From positions 1 to 52,767 of the forward strand of contig CAMVDB010000006.1 in NCBI GenBank assembly GCA_947166135.1: 52,767 nucleotides of DNA, written 5' to 3'. Origin of the DNA: an uncultured Clostridia bacterium. GTDB lineage: Bacteria; Bacillota; Clostridia; Oscillospirales; Acutalibacteraceae. Positions 15,956 to 24,278 of the stretch are shown piece after piece. A program made the translations under genes and the position numbers. Below the pieces are notes generated by a model, which was not told the DNA's origin, made no database searches, and saw only the letters and a list, made by a program, of their open reading frames with translations. Position 1 is the first letter of the stretch. Every line of letters begins with the position of its first letter.

Positions 15956-15984
15956 ATTATATCGCAAATATGGAAAAATGTAAA
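15956..15984 (-). promoter_or_regulatory. pckA promoter
   Basis: The minus strand has TTTACA (15984-15979), a 17-bp spacer and TATAAT (15961-15956). It is back-to-back with the csoR promoter, with 33 bp between the two -35 boxes. Confidence 0.85.
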
Positions 15985-16017
15985 GCCCTGTGCCGATAAT
16001 AATTATGATGAAGACGC

Positions 16018-16046
16018 TTGACATATACCCCTATAGGGTATATAAT
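16018..16046 (+). promoter_or_regulatory. csoR-copA promoter
   Basis: TTGACA (16018-16023), a 17-bp spacer and TATAAT (16041-16046), a full consensus match. The spacer is almost filled by a palindrome, so a bound repressor would exclude RNA polymerase. Confidence 0.9.
16024..16042. promoter_or_regulatory. Copper operator 1 (CsoR site)
   Basis: A palindrome with 7-bp arms TATACCC (16024-16030) and GGGTATA (16036-16042) fills the promoter spacer. It matches the TACCC-centre-GGGTA pattern of CsoR-type operators. Confidence 0.8.
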
Positions 16047-16056
16047 AAGTGCAGAG

Positions 16057-16073
16057 ATACCCCTATGGGGTAT
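16057..16073. promoter_or_regulatory. Copper operator 2 (CsoR site)
   Basis: A palindrome with arms ATACCCC (16057-16063) and GGGGTAT (16067-16073), just downstream of the predicted transcription start. Its centre is 32 bp, about three helical turns, from operator 1. Confidence 0.75.
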
Positions 16074-16125
16074 GCAAAATTGCCATTTCCTGCTAATCTC
16101 AACCGCACAAACGGAGGGAAACAAC

Positions 16126-16425
16126 ATGCCGTGTGAACACTGCTTATCCGAGAAAAGAACCGAACGCTCCGAGACCGAGAAGAAGAAGCTGATCAACCGT
16201 CTGTCGCGCATCGAGGGACAGATCCGCGGGATCCGCCAGATGGTCGAGAACGACGCCTACTGCGTCGATATCCTGACCCAGAGCGCCGCGGCGAAATCAG
16301 CCTTCTCCGCCTTTAACCGCGAGCTGCTCCGCCGCCATATAGAGGGCTGCGTCGTGCGCGATATCAAAAACGGCGAAGAAAACCTCGACGAGCTGATGGA
16401 CATCATCGGCAAGCTGATGAAATAA
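16126..16425 (+). CDS. csoR: CsoR-type copper-sensing repressor
   Basis: 99 residues. CsoR is an all-helical DNA-binding repressor released by Cu(I). The family pattern is present (LINRLSRIEGQIRGIRQMV), and the metal ligands are Cys46 (AYCVDIL), His71 and Cys75 (RRHIEGCVV), the Cys-His-Cys set typical for Cu(I). An extra CEHC pair sits at the N-terminus (Cys3, Cys6). GGAGGG lies 7 nt before the ATG. Two CsoR-like palindromes overlap the promoter, and copA follows after 9 nt, so it should control its own operon in response to copper. Confidence 0.92.
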   Translation: MPCEHCLSEKRTERSETEKKKLINRLSRIEGQIRGIRQMVENDAYCVDILTQSAAAKSAFSAFNRELLRRHIEGCVVRDIKNGEENLDELMDIIGKLMK

Positions 16426-16434
16426 GGTGAATTT

Positions 16435-18963
16435 ATGGAACGATATGACGTAGGCGGGATGAGCTGCGCTGCGTGCTCGGCAAGGGTCGAGAAGGCTGTC
16501 GGGAGCGTCCCGGGCGTGACCTCCTGCTCGGTCAGTCTGCTGACAAACTCGATGACCGTCGAGGGCAGCGCCGACGCCGATAAGATCATCAGCGCCGTAG
16601 AAAAAGCGGGCTATACCGCGAAATCGCAGACTTCCCGCGCAAACGAGAAACCGAAGATCAAAATAGAAAAGCCGAACGAGGTAAAACCGCTGGTACAGCG
16701 GTTCGCGATCTCGCTGATACTGTTACTGGTACTGATGTACTTCTCGATGGGACATGTGATGTGGGGCTTCCCGCTGCCCGCGTTCTTTGAACACAACCAC
16801 ATCGCGATCGCGCTGGTACAGCTGATCCTCAGCGCGACGATCATGGTCATCAACAAGCGCTTTTTCGTCAGCGGGATCAAGGGGTTCATCCACCGTGCGC
16901 CGAATATGGACACGCTCGTATCGCTCGGCTCGGCGGCGAGCTTCATCTGGAGCGTGTACGAGCTGTTCGCGATGACCGTTGCCGATCAGGCGGAACAGAT
17001 GCGCCTGCTGCACGGGCTGTACTTTGAGTCAGCCGCGATGATCCTCGTGCTGATCACGTTGGGCAAGATACTGGAAGCCCACAGCAAGGGCAAGACCACC
17101 GACGCACTGCGCGCGCTGATGAACCTGTCACCGAAAACCGCCGTCATCGAACGCGGCGGCGCTGAAAAAGAAGTGCCGATCGAAGAGGTACAGATCGGCG
17201 ATATCTTCATCCTGCGACCGGGCATGAGCGTACCGGTGGACGGCGTCGTGATCGAGGGTGAGAGCACACTCGACGAAAGCATGCTGACCGGCGAGAGCAT
17301 CCCCGTCGACAAAGCGATCGACAGCGCGGTCTACTCCGCAACGCTGAACCAAAGCGGCTTTCTGAAATGCCGCGCGACCCGCGTAGGAGAGGATACGACC
17401 CTCAGTCAGATCATCCGCACCGTGTATGAAGCGAGCGCGACCAAGGCGCCGATCGCGCGAATCGCCGATAAGGTATCGGGGATCTTCGTCCCGACGGTCA
17501 TCGGCATCGCGGTCGTGACCTTCATTATATGGTTGTTGACGGGAGCGGCGTTCGCAGAAGCGCTGGAGCGCGGGATCTCGGTACTGGTCATCAGCTGTCC
17601 CTGCGCGCTCGGTCTTGCGACCCCGGTGTCGATCATGGTCGGCAACGGTGTAGGCGCTAAGGCGGGCATCCTCTTCAAGAACGCCGAAGCGCTGGAGACC
17701 GCCGGTAAAACGGAGATCATTGCGCTGGATAAGACCGGAACCGTGACAAAGGGCGAGCCGTCCGTCACGGATATCCTGCCGGCTGACGGCGTGAGCCCTG
17801 ACGAATTGCTGATGACCGCCTTCAGCTTAGAGCGGATGAGCGCCCACCCGCTGGCGGAGGCGATCACAGCCTGCGCGGAGGAACAGCACCTCTCCCCTGC
17901 TACTTGTGACAGTTTTCAAAATCTATCGGGTCACGGGCTGACGGGTACGATCGGCGGCGAAACGGTCTACGGAGGCTCGGCGAAATTCATCCGCACAAAG
18001 ACCGCTTTGAGTCCGGATATTGAAAAAAAGATCAACGCGCTTGCCGATGAGGGTAAAACGCCGATGCTGTTCATCAAGGGTGAAAAGCTGCTGGGTATCA
18101 TCGCGGCGGCGGACACCGTCAAGGATGACAGCAGGCAGGCGATCACGGAGCTCGGCGAGCTGGGCGTAAGGATCGTGATGATCACCGGCGACAACGCCCA
18201 TACCGCCAAGGCGATCGGAGACAGTGTAGGCGTCGACCGCGTATACGCGGATGTTCTGCCCGCGGGCAAGAGCGACATCGTCACCGAGCTCAAGCATTAC
18301 GGCAAGACCGCGATGGTGGGCGACGGCATCAACGACGCGCCTGCGCTGACCGCAGCCGATACCGGCGTAGCGATCGGATCGGGCTCGGATATCGCGATCG
18401 ACTCCGCGGACGTGGTGCTGGTCGGCTCGCGCCTCAGCGAAGCGGCGGCGGCGATCCGCCTCTCGCGCCAAACGCTTAGGAATATCCGCCAGAATCTGTT
18501 CTGGGCGTTCATCTACAACATCATCGGCATCCCGCTGGCGGCGGGACTGTGGATCCCGATCTTCGGAATCTCGCTGAGCCCGATGTTCGGCGCGGCGGCG
18601 ATGAGCCTGAGCTCCTTCTGCGTGGTCAGCAACGCCCTGCGGCTGAATCTCTTTGACCCGCACAAACATAAGAAAAGCAAGAAAACGGCTGTGGAACTGC
18701 CCGCAGCCACCGAAAATACAAATATCACCGAAAAAGGAGAACCGAAAATGGCTGAAATGAAAGTAAATGTTGAGGGTATGATGTGCCCGATGTGCGAGAA
18801 GCATGTCAGAGAAGCGATCGAGAAGAACTTCAATATCGAGAGCGTGACCGCCTCGCATGAAGATAAGTGCGTAGAGATCACCTCGCCCGAGGCGCTCGAC
18901 TACGACAAGGTCGCCGCCGTCATCACCGAAGCGGGCTACAACCCCGTCGGCTTAGCGGAATAA
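16435..18963 (+). CDS. copA: Copper-exporting P1B-type ATPase with N- and C-terminal metal-binding domains
   Basis: 842 residues. It pumps Cu(I) out of the cytoplasm using ATP. Order: N-terminal heavy-metal domain with Cys11-x-x-Cys14 (GGMSCAAC), membrane helices from about residue 85, TGES at about 285, CPC at 388-390 in ISCPCALGLATP (transport site), DKTGT with phosphorylated Asp432, HP at 471-472, and GDGIND at about 629. After the last helices, a lysine-rich linker leads to a second heavy-metal domain with MMCPMC (Cys784, Cys787), like the chaperone CopZ. AAGGTGA precedes the ATG. The C-terminal domain has its own ribosome site (separate entry). Confidence 0.95.
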   Translation: MERYDVGGMSCAACSARVEKAVGSVPGVTSCSVSLLTNSMTVEGSADADKIISAVEKAGYTAKSQTSRANEKPKIKIEKPNEVKPLVQRFAISLILLLVLMYFSMGHVMWGFPLPAFFEHNHIAIALVQLILSATIMVINKRFFVSGIKGFIHRAPNMDTLVSLGSAASFIWSVYELFAMTVADQAEQMRLLHGLYFESAAMILVLITLGKILEAHSKGKTTDALRALMNLSPKTAVIERGGAEKEVPIEEVQIGDIFILRPGMSVPVDGVVIEGESTLDESMLTGESIPVDKAIDSAVYSATLNQSGFLKCRATRVGEDTTLSQIIRTVYEASATKAPIARIADKVSGIFVPTVIGIAVVTFIIWLLTGAAFAEALERGISVLVISCPCALGLATPVSIMVGNGVGAKAGILFKNAEALETAGKTEIIALDKTGTVTKGEPSVTDILPADGVSPDELLMTAFSLERMSAHPLAEAITACAEEQHLSPATCDSFQNLSGHGLTGTIGGETVYGGSAKFIRTKTALSPDIEKKINALADEGKTPMLFIKGEKLLGIIAAADTVKDDSRQAITELGELGVRIVMITGDNAHTAKAIGDSVGVDRVYADVLPAGKSDIVTELKHYGKTAMVGDGINDAPALTAADTGVAIGSGSDIAIDSADVVLVGSRLSEAAAAIRLSRQTLRNIRQNLFWAFIYNIIGIPLAAGLWIPIFGISLSPMFGAAAMSLSSFCVVSNALRLNLFDPHKHKKSKKTAVELPAATENTNITEKGEPKMAEMKVNVEGMMCPMCEKHVREAIEKNFNIESVTASHEDKCVEITSPEALDYDKVAAVITEAGYNPVGLAE
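18748..18963 (+). CDS. copZ: Possible internally initiated CopZ-like copper chaperone nested in copA
   Basis: An in-frame ATG at 18748 (Met772 of CopA) is preceded by AAAAAGGAGA with about 8 nt spacing, as good as the sites of normal genes here. Translation would give a free 71-residue heavy-metal domain (MAEMKVNVEGMMCPMC..., the CopZ fold and size). The region just upstream is a charged, low-complexity linker, as expected where a separate gene became fused. Both the fusion and the free chaperone could thus come from one mRNA. That it is used is inference. Confidence 0.5.
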   Translation: MAEMKVNVEGMMCPMCEKHVREAIEKNFNIESVTASHEDKCVEITSPEALDYDKVAAVITEAGYNPVGLAE

Positions 18964-18981
18964 AACTCATACAGACACAGG

Positions 18982-19009
18982 GAAAGCCCATCCGTTCGGA
19001 TGGGCTTTC
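18982..19009. terminator. Hairpin between convergent copA and ftsZ
   Basis: A perfect 13-bp inverted repeat (18982-18994 and 18997-19009) lies 18 nt after the copA stop and 15 nt beyond the ftsZ stop on the other strand. T-runs are short, but the position suggests a shared bidirectional terminator. Confidence 0.7.
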
Positions 19010-19024
19010 AGTCTGCTTATTGAT

Positions 19025-20140
19025 TTATTTTGAATTGAAGATAGACATGATGTCGTAGAAGGAATCGTCGTCATCGGTGGACTCGACCTCTACAGCGGGA
19101 GCCGGAGCCTCGAGCGGATCGGCTGCAGCCGCGGGAGCAGCCTTGGGAGAGGAGGTCGGGAACGCGCCGGAGTTATCGTTAGCGCCGCCGCAGCCGGTAG
19201 CGATAACGGTCACGCTGATCTCGTCCTTCATATCCTCGTCGATCACAGCACCCCAGATGATGTTTGCATTATCGGCAGCCTTCTGCTGAACCATGGTAGA
19301 AGCGGTGTCGATATCCTCGAGGGTGATGTCGGGAGAAGCGGTGATATTGATGATAACGCCGGTAGCGCCGTCGATGGAGGTCTCGAGCAGAGCGGAGGAG
19401 ATCGCCATATCGGCAGCCACAGACGCCTTGTCCTTACCGGTAGCCTTACCGATACCCATGTGAGCGAAGCCCGCGTCACGCATGATCGCGGATACATCGG
19501 CGAAGTCGAGGTTGACAAGGCCGGGAACGACGATCAGATCGGAGATGCTCTGGACGCCCTGACGGAGTACGTCGTCGGCGATCAGGAACGCATTCTGGAG
19601 GGTGATGGTCTGGTCGGAAACATGCTTTAATCTCTCATTGGGAACGATGATCAGGGAGTCAACGCACGCGGACAGCTCCGCAATACCCTGCTCAGCCTGA
19701 GCCATACGCTTCTTACCCTCAAAAGCAAAGGGCTTGGTCACGACCGCTACGGTCAGGATGCCCATATCCTTCGCGATATTTGCAACGATGGGAGCCGCGC
19801 CGGTACCGGTACCGCCGCCCATACCTGCGGTAATGAATACCATATCCGTATCCTTCAGGATCGCCGCGATCTCCTCGCGGTTCTCTTCAGCGGCAGCCTG
19901 TCCGACAGAAGGCATGGAGCCGGCGCCCTTACCGCGGGTCGCCTTCTCGCCGATCTGAATCTTCTCCTGAGCCTGTGAATAACGCAGAACATGCTCATCC
20001 GTATTGATGGCGATGAACTCTACGTTCTTAACATCCATTTTGATCATGCGGTTTACAGCGTTACCGCCGCCGCCGCCTACACCGATAACCTTAATGACCG
20101 GTAAGCCGCTCGCGGGGTTCTTTTCCAATTCAAAAGCCAT
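19025..20140 (-). CDS. ftsZ: Cell division protein FtsZ
   Basis: 371 residues. FtsZ is the tubulin-like GTPase that forms the division ring at midcell. The GTP-binding signature GGGTGTG is at residues 108-114, with [15 protein letters not shown] at 18-32 and the T7-loop-like [11 protein letters not shown]. After a variable acidic, Ala/Pro-rich linker the protein ends [16 protein letters not shown], a tail expected to bind partners such as SepF. The ATG at 20140 has AAGGAGG 7 nt upstream. It is last in the dcw cluster, and no ftsA precedes it. The 202-bp upstream gap is AT-rich and may hold an own promoter (weak TTGAAT-17-TAAATT). Confidence 0.96.
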   Translation of the reverse strand: MAFELEKNPASGLPVIKVIGVGGGGGNAVNRMIKMDVKNVEFIAINTDEHVLRYSQAQEKIQIGEKATRGKGAGSMPSVGQAAAEENREEIAAILKDTDMVFITAGMGGGTGTGAAPIVANIAKDMGILTVAVVTKPFAFEGKKRMAQAEQGIAELSACVDSLIIVPNERLKHVSDQTITLQNAFLIADDVLRQGVQSISDLIVVPGLVNLDFADVSAIMRDAGFAHMGIGKATGKDKASVAADMAISSALLETSIDGATGVIINITASPDITLEDIDTASTMVQQKAADNANIIWGAVIDEDMKDEISVTVIATGCGGANDNSGAFPTSSPKAAPAAAADPLEAPAPAVEVESTDDDDSFYDIMSIFNSK

Positions 20141-20342
20141 TTTATATCCTCCTTGTCGTATGAGGGCGCTGAAAGCTCCGCACATACTTGTCGATTTTAT
20201 AATTCTAATCTATCAATATATAATTTAACACATCGATATGATAAATTCAATCTTTTTCTTTAATTTTTTGAAAAATTATGAATTTTCACATCAAAAATGT
20301 CATTATTCCTGCAGTCTCATAGTAACCATATCTAATAGATCG

Positions 20343-21644
20343 TTACTCCGCGGTATAATCGCCCTCGGTCCAGACGTAATCGCCGCCGATCTCAGAGGAG
20401 GTATCGGCTTCGGTCGGCTCCTCGGTAGGAGCGGAGGGATCCTGTACGGGCGCGGTGGTCGGATTGAGCGAGCCTTCGTTGAAATAGGAGCGCTTCGTCG
20501 TGTTACAGCGGGAGACATCCAGTACGCCGGTGACGGACGCACCGTTCTTGTCAAGGTTCTCGCTGATGATGGTCATCGCGGTACGGATCTTGTAGCTCAG
20601 ATCCTCGGGGAAGCCGAGCTTGACCTTGATACGGTTCTCGTAGGTGAAGGTGATGACCGCCATGTTGGTCGCGTCGATCTCGGTGATGCCCGTGTAGCCG
20701 TTATCGGCAAAGGTCTGGGTGATGCTCTCGATCATCGAGACGACCTTATCGTCCTCGTACTTGACGTAGTCGCCGATCTCGCCGGAGGTCGGGTTGGGAC
20801 CGATGAAGGTCGGCAGGTTATAATCGGCGGCGTTGTTCACCTTATTGAGGATTCTGCCCTTGGTGCTGATGACTAAGTAGTCGGTATCCGTCTGCTTGAG
20901 CAGATACCCCTCAACCGCTTCCTCGATATCGATGGTGATGGTATCGGGGATACGGAAGCCGACGCGCGCCTCCTCCACATAGGGGAACTCCTTCTTGATA
21001 CGGCGCTCGGCAAGGTGCTTCGGCGCTAAGAAGATGTTCTGACCCGAGGTGATACCTGTCGCGGCAGCGACGGCGTTGCGGTCATAGCGCTCGGTGCCGG
21101 TCACCTCGAAGACCTGAGTCTTGAAGAGTACCGTCAGGGAGAGCACCACGCCGACGATCAGCACCACCGTGATGATGGCGGTATAGCTGAGGATACGGAT
21201 CAGCTTGCGGCGGGCGGGCGATATCGGCTTGCGCTCGCGATGAGGCTTATCGGGTCGCTTCGAAGATGACTTCTTATGAGCTTTGGCGGACTTGGTATTC
21301 TTTCCGCCTTTTGTATTCTTCTGTTTGCGGCGGCGTTCGTCGCCCTTTTGGCTTTCATCCACAAAAAAGTCGTCATCGCCGTGCGAAAACTCGCTGAGCA
21401 TCTCGTCGCCCGGCTGCTCGCTGTATTCGGGCTCGCTGTACACCTCGCGCTCCGCGAAGGTATCGAGCTCGTAGTAGCGGTCGTCGCGCTCCTCATAGCG
21501 GCTGCGCGGCTGGTGACGCCGTGCGGTTCTGCCGACAGGCGCCTTGGAGGCGTTGCGGGAAACAGGCTTTCTGCCGTTCTTCCTGCGCTGTGCAGGGGGC
21601 GCCTTACGGGTCTCTGATGATCTTTTTTTCGGTTGTTTCGCCAT
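20343..21644 (-). CDS. ftsQ: Cell division protein DivIB/FtsQ with long basic cytoplasmic tail
   Basis: 433 residues. A single membrane helix (151-174) is followed by the POTRA domain (KTQVFEVTGTERYDRNAVAAATGI) and a FtsQ-type beta domain (VEEARVGFRIPDTITIDIEEA, GRILNKV). The C-terminus is Pro/Thr/Glu-rich. It acts at the septum with FtsL and DivIC. The N-terminal 150 residues are extremely basic with an acidic patch at 50-100, much longer than in model FtsQ. The ATG at 21644 follows AAGGAGGAG; the longer frame overlaps murA. It lies 43 nt after murA and about 200 bp before ftsZ. Confidence 0.88.
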   Translation of the reverse strand: MAKQPKKRSSETRKAPPAQRRKNGRKPVSRNASKAPVGRTARRHQPRSRYEERDDRYYELDTFAEREVYSEPEYSEQPGDEMLSEFSHGDDDFFVDESQKGDERRRKQKNTKGGKNTKSAKAHKKSSSKRPDKPHRERKPISPARRKLIRILSYTAIITVVLIVGVVLSLTVLFKTQVFEVTGTERYDRNAVAAATGITSGQNIFLAPKHLAERRIKKEFPYVEEARVGFRIPDTITIDIEEAVEGYLLKQTDTDYLVISTKGRILNKVNNAADYNLPTFIGPNPTSGEIGDYVKYEDDKVVSMIESITQTFADNGYTGITEIDATNMAVITFTYENRIKVKLGFPEDLSYKIRTAMTIISENLDKNGASVTGVLDVSRCNTTKRSYFNEGSLNPTTAPVQDPSAPTEEPTEADTSSEIGGDYVWTEGDYTAE

Positions 21645-21687
21645 CTTTTTCTCCTCCTTTCCCACAGGAAAGGGACTTCCTTGTTTT

Positions 21688-22941
21688 CTATATTTTCTTG
21701 ACGTCGGCGCCGAGAGAGCTGAGCACCAGCTCAAAGTCCTCGTAGCCGCGTTCGAGATATTCGATTCCGCTGATCTCGCTCTCGCCCCTCGCGCATAACG
21801 CGGCGATCACCAGCGCGGCGGCTCCGCGCAGGTCGTGGGCTCTTACCGGAGCCGACAGAAGGCGGCGCACGCCGTCTACGACAGCGACCTTGCCCTCGAC
21901 GCGGATATCCGCACCCAGTCGGCACAGCTCGCTGACATGGCTGTAGCGGCTGAGAAACAGGTTCTCGACAAAGACCGTCATACCGTCGGCGACAGCCGCC
22001 ATGCTCATCACCGGCGCCTGTGCGTCGGTGGGAAAGCCCGGATACGGCATGGTACGGATCAGCTTGGGACTATGTAAACGGTAGGGCGCGTTCACGCGCA
22101 GCCCGTCGGGGTCGATATCGATCTCACAGCCGCTGTCACGAAATACGGGCAGAACAGACTGCAGATGAGCGGGGATCACATTCTTGATCCGAACGGAAGA
22201 ACCGGTCACGGCAGCGGCGGACATCAGGGTCGCCGCGACAATACGGTCGGGGATGATCGTATGACAGGCGGGAGTCAGTTTTTCTACACCCTCGATGAGG
22301 ATGGTGCTCTCACCCGCGCCGCTGATCTTCGCGCCGCAGGCGTTGAGGAAATCCGCGAGATCGACAATCTCGGGCTCCCGCGCGGCGTTCGCGATCACAG
22401 TGGTGCCGTCGGCTACGGCGGCGGCAATCATCGTATTTTCGGTCGCGCCGACCGAAGGGATCGGCAGGGCGATCTTTGCGGCGCTGAGCCGGTCTTCGAT
22501 CACGCAGTCCAGCACGCCGTGCTCCTCACTGATGGTAATGCCCATCTCGCGCAGGGCGCTCAGGTGCAGGTCGATCGGCCGCGGACCGAGCTCACAGCCT
22601 CCGGGGAAGCTCATACGGGCTCTGCCGAAGCGGGCAACGATCGCGCCGAGGAAAATGATCGACGAGCGCATGCGGTGCATCAGCTCGGGCGGGATATCAC
22701 AGCGGTCCATGCCGTCGGTATCGACGACGAGGGTCGAGCCCTCGCGGTACGCCGTACAGCCGAGATAACGCAGGATCGCAAGCGACGCGTCCACGTCGCT
22801 CAGGCGCGGACAGTTATACAGCACACACTCTCCCCCGCACAACAGGGTCGCCGCCAAAATCGGCAAGGCGCTGTTCTTAGAGCCCTGTACGCTGACCTCT
22901 CCCGCTAGTTTTCTGCCTCCGTCAACCACAAATACCGACAC
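21688..22941 (-). CDS. murA: UDP-N-acetylglucosamine 1-carboxyvinyltransferase
   Basis: 417 residues, the family norm. MurA transfers enolpyruvate from PEP to UDP-GlcNAc, the first committed step of peptidoglycan synthesis. Motifs: VQGSKNSALPILAATLL near the N-terminus and FPGGCELGPRPIDLHL, in which the Cys is the PEP-binding residue attacked by fosfomycin. The start is taken as GTG 22941 because GGAAAGGG lies 8 nt upstream and the product then begins MSVFVVDGG, matching the family; an ATG 24 nt upstream has no ribosome site. It takes the place in the cluster where murD/C/B genes often lie. Confidence 0.93.
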   Translation of the reverse strand: MSVFVVDGGRKLAGEVSVQGSKNSALPILAATLLCGGECVLYNCPRLSDVDASLAILRYLGCTAYREGSTLVVDTDGMDRCDIPPELMHRMRSSIIFLGAIVARFGRARMSFPGGCELGPRPIDLHLSALREMGITISEEHGVLDCVIEDRLSAAKIALPIPSVGATENTMIAAAVADGTTVIANAAREPEIVDLADFLNACGAKISGAGESTILIEGVEKLTPACHTIIPDRIVAATLMSAAAVTGSSVRIKNVIPAHLQSVLPVFRDSGCEIDIDPDGLRVNAPYRLHSPKLIRTMPYPGFPTDAQAPVMSMAAVADGMTVFVENLFLSRYSHVSELCRLGADIRVEGKVAVVDGVRRLLSAPVRAHDLRGAAALVIAALCARGESEISGIEYLERGYEDFELVLSSLGADVKKI

Positions 22942-23019
22942 ACAAACACCCTTTCCAAAAGTCATTGCTCTTTATACTATGCTTTTCGGGGTGAAAGGTG
23001 AACGGTTACACCATATCGA

Positions 23020-24153
23020 TTAAGATTTCTTGTGTTCTTTCAAAACTTCCTTAACAGTCTGATAGATACGCTCATTGGCGTCGGTGATCGCGAGACTCTG
23101 GGCGTTCTTTCGATACTCGCCGAGGGTGGAGAGATCGGTCAGGATGCTGTCTACTGTCTCGATAAGCGTTTTTCCGTCGAGATCCTTTTCTTCGATCAGT
23201 TTCGCCGCCTTCTTCCTGACCATCGACATCGCATTATGGTACTGATGGTTCTCGGTAACATAAGGCGACGGGATCAGCACGGCGGGTCTGCCCTTCGCCT
23301 GAATCTCGGATAAGGTGATCGCTCCCGCGCGGGATACGACCAGATCGCAGGCGGCGAGACAGTCGTTCATGTTGTCGATATACTGACGGATATCGAGGTT
23401 ATCGCATTTTTCGATATCCACGCCCTTTTTCTTCAGAAGGTCGGGCATCCATGTGCCCTGCTGACCGTAAGCGTGGATGTGGTAATACTTCTTATCCTTC
23501 GCGGAGCGGGCGATCAGCTCAGCCATCGCCTCGTTGATGCACTTCGCGCCGAGTGAACCGCCGAAGGAGAGGATAATCGGCTTGCTGTCATCCAGCCCTA
23601 GGCGCTTCTTCGCCTCGTCGTGCTTGGTCGCGAGGATCGCGGGACGGATAGGGTTGCCGGTCAGGACAAACCTTGCCTTATCGGTGAAGCGCGGACGCGC
23701 GTCGTCGTTCGCGAGCATCACGCGGCTGACGTTGCCGGCGAGCATCTTGTTGGTCACGCCGGGATAGGCGTTCTGCTCATGAATAACGGCGGGATAGCCG
23801 AGGTTACAGGCGGCAAGGATGACCGGACCGCTGACGTAACCGCCGGTGCCGATACAGATATCGGGGTTGAACTCCCGGATGATCTTCTTCGCCGCGCGGC
23901 GGGAAGAGAAGGAGTAATGCACCGTCTTGATATTATGGATGATCTCTTTCGGAGCGAAGCTGCGGTGGAAACCGCTGATGACCACCGACTTGATCGGAAA
24001 GCCCGCCTGCTTAACAAGGCGCTGCTCCATACCGTCGCGGTTACCGATGAAGAGAAACTCAGCGTCGGGCTCCTGCTCCTTGATATAGCCCGCGATCGCA
24101 AGCGCGGGGTTGATATGTCCGGCGGTACCTCCGCCGGCGAGTAATACTTTCAT
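23020..24153 (-). CDS. murG: MurG, lipid II-forming GlcNAc transferase
   Basis: 377 residues. MurG adds GlcNAc from UDP-GlcNAc to lipid I on the inner membrane face. Motifs: LLAGGGTAGHINPALAIA (G-loop), GFHRSF, GTGGYVSGPVILA, HEQNAYPGVTNK, ILSFGGSLGAKCIN and VSRAGAITLSEIQAKGRPAVLIPSPYVTENHQ, the UDP-sugar site. The ATG has CGGAGA 5 nt upstream, but that ribosome site is the 3' arm of a 6-bp hairpin (24159-24175), so initiation may be restrained. It lies between murA (78 nt) and ftsW (125-nt gap filled by a repeat). Confidence 0.95.
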   Translation of the reverse strand: MKVLLAGGGTAGHINPALAIAGYIKEQEPDAEFLFIGNRDGMEQRLVKQAGFPIKSVVISGFHRSFAPKEIIHNIKTVHYSFSSRRAAKKIIREFNPDICIGTGGYVSGPVILAACNLGYPAVIHEQNAYPGVTNKMLAGNVSRVMLANDDARPRFTDKARFVLTGNPIRPAILATKHDEAKKRLGLDDSKPIILSFGGSLGAKCINEAMAELIARSAKDKKYYHIHAYGQQGTWMPDLLKKKGVDIEKCDNLDIRQYIDNMNDCLAACDLVVSRAGAITLSEIQAKGRPAVLIPSPYVTENHQYHNAMSMVRKKAAKLIEEKDLDGKTLIETVDSILTDLSTLGEYRKNAQSLAITDANERIYQTVKEVLKEHKKS

Positions 24154-24158
24154 ATTTT

Positions 24159-24175
24159 TCTCCGAAAAACGGAGA
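24159..24175 (-). promoter_or_regulatory. Hairpin sequestering the murG ribosome-binding site
   Basis: On the minus strand TCTCCG (24175-24170), a TTTTT loop and CGGAGA (24164-24159) form a perfect 6-bp hairpin. Its 3' arm is the only Shine-Dalgarno sequence of murG, 5 nt before the ATG. Confidence 0.6.
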
Positions 24176-24278
24176 ACGGTTAACGGTTAACGGTTAACGG
24201 TGTAGGTTACTCGCTTTGCTCGGACAGATAAATTCGTTTCCCACAACCATTATCCGTTATCTGTTATCCGTAATCCGG
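24176..24278. repeat. Structured intergenic repeat between ftsW and murG
   Basis: It starts with a four-fold TTAACGG-type tandem and ends with imperfect inverted copies (TTATCCG, TTATCTG). The centre holds ACTCGCTTTGCTCGGACA and TTTCCCACAAC. The same central motifs recur at 41204-41330, so this is a dispersed element. Confidence 0.65.

Noticed and set aside
18720-18963. Frameshift or read-through separating copA and copZ
   Set aside because: The frame is open and continuous from 16435 to 18963, so no frameshift is needed. Only internal initiation is proposed.
20141-20342. A small gene or riboswitch upstream of ftsZ
   Set aside because: The stretch is AT-rich with only a weak promoter-like match. 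There is no coding frame with a ribosome site and no recognisable structure.
24176-24278. CRISPR array in the TTAACGG tandem
   Set aside because: The units are 8-10 nt without unique spacers, and no cas genes are present. It is a degenerate tandem inside an intergenic element.
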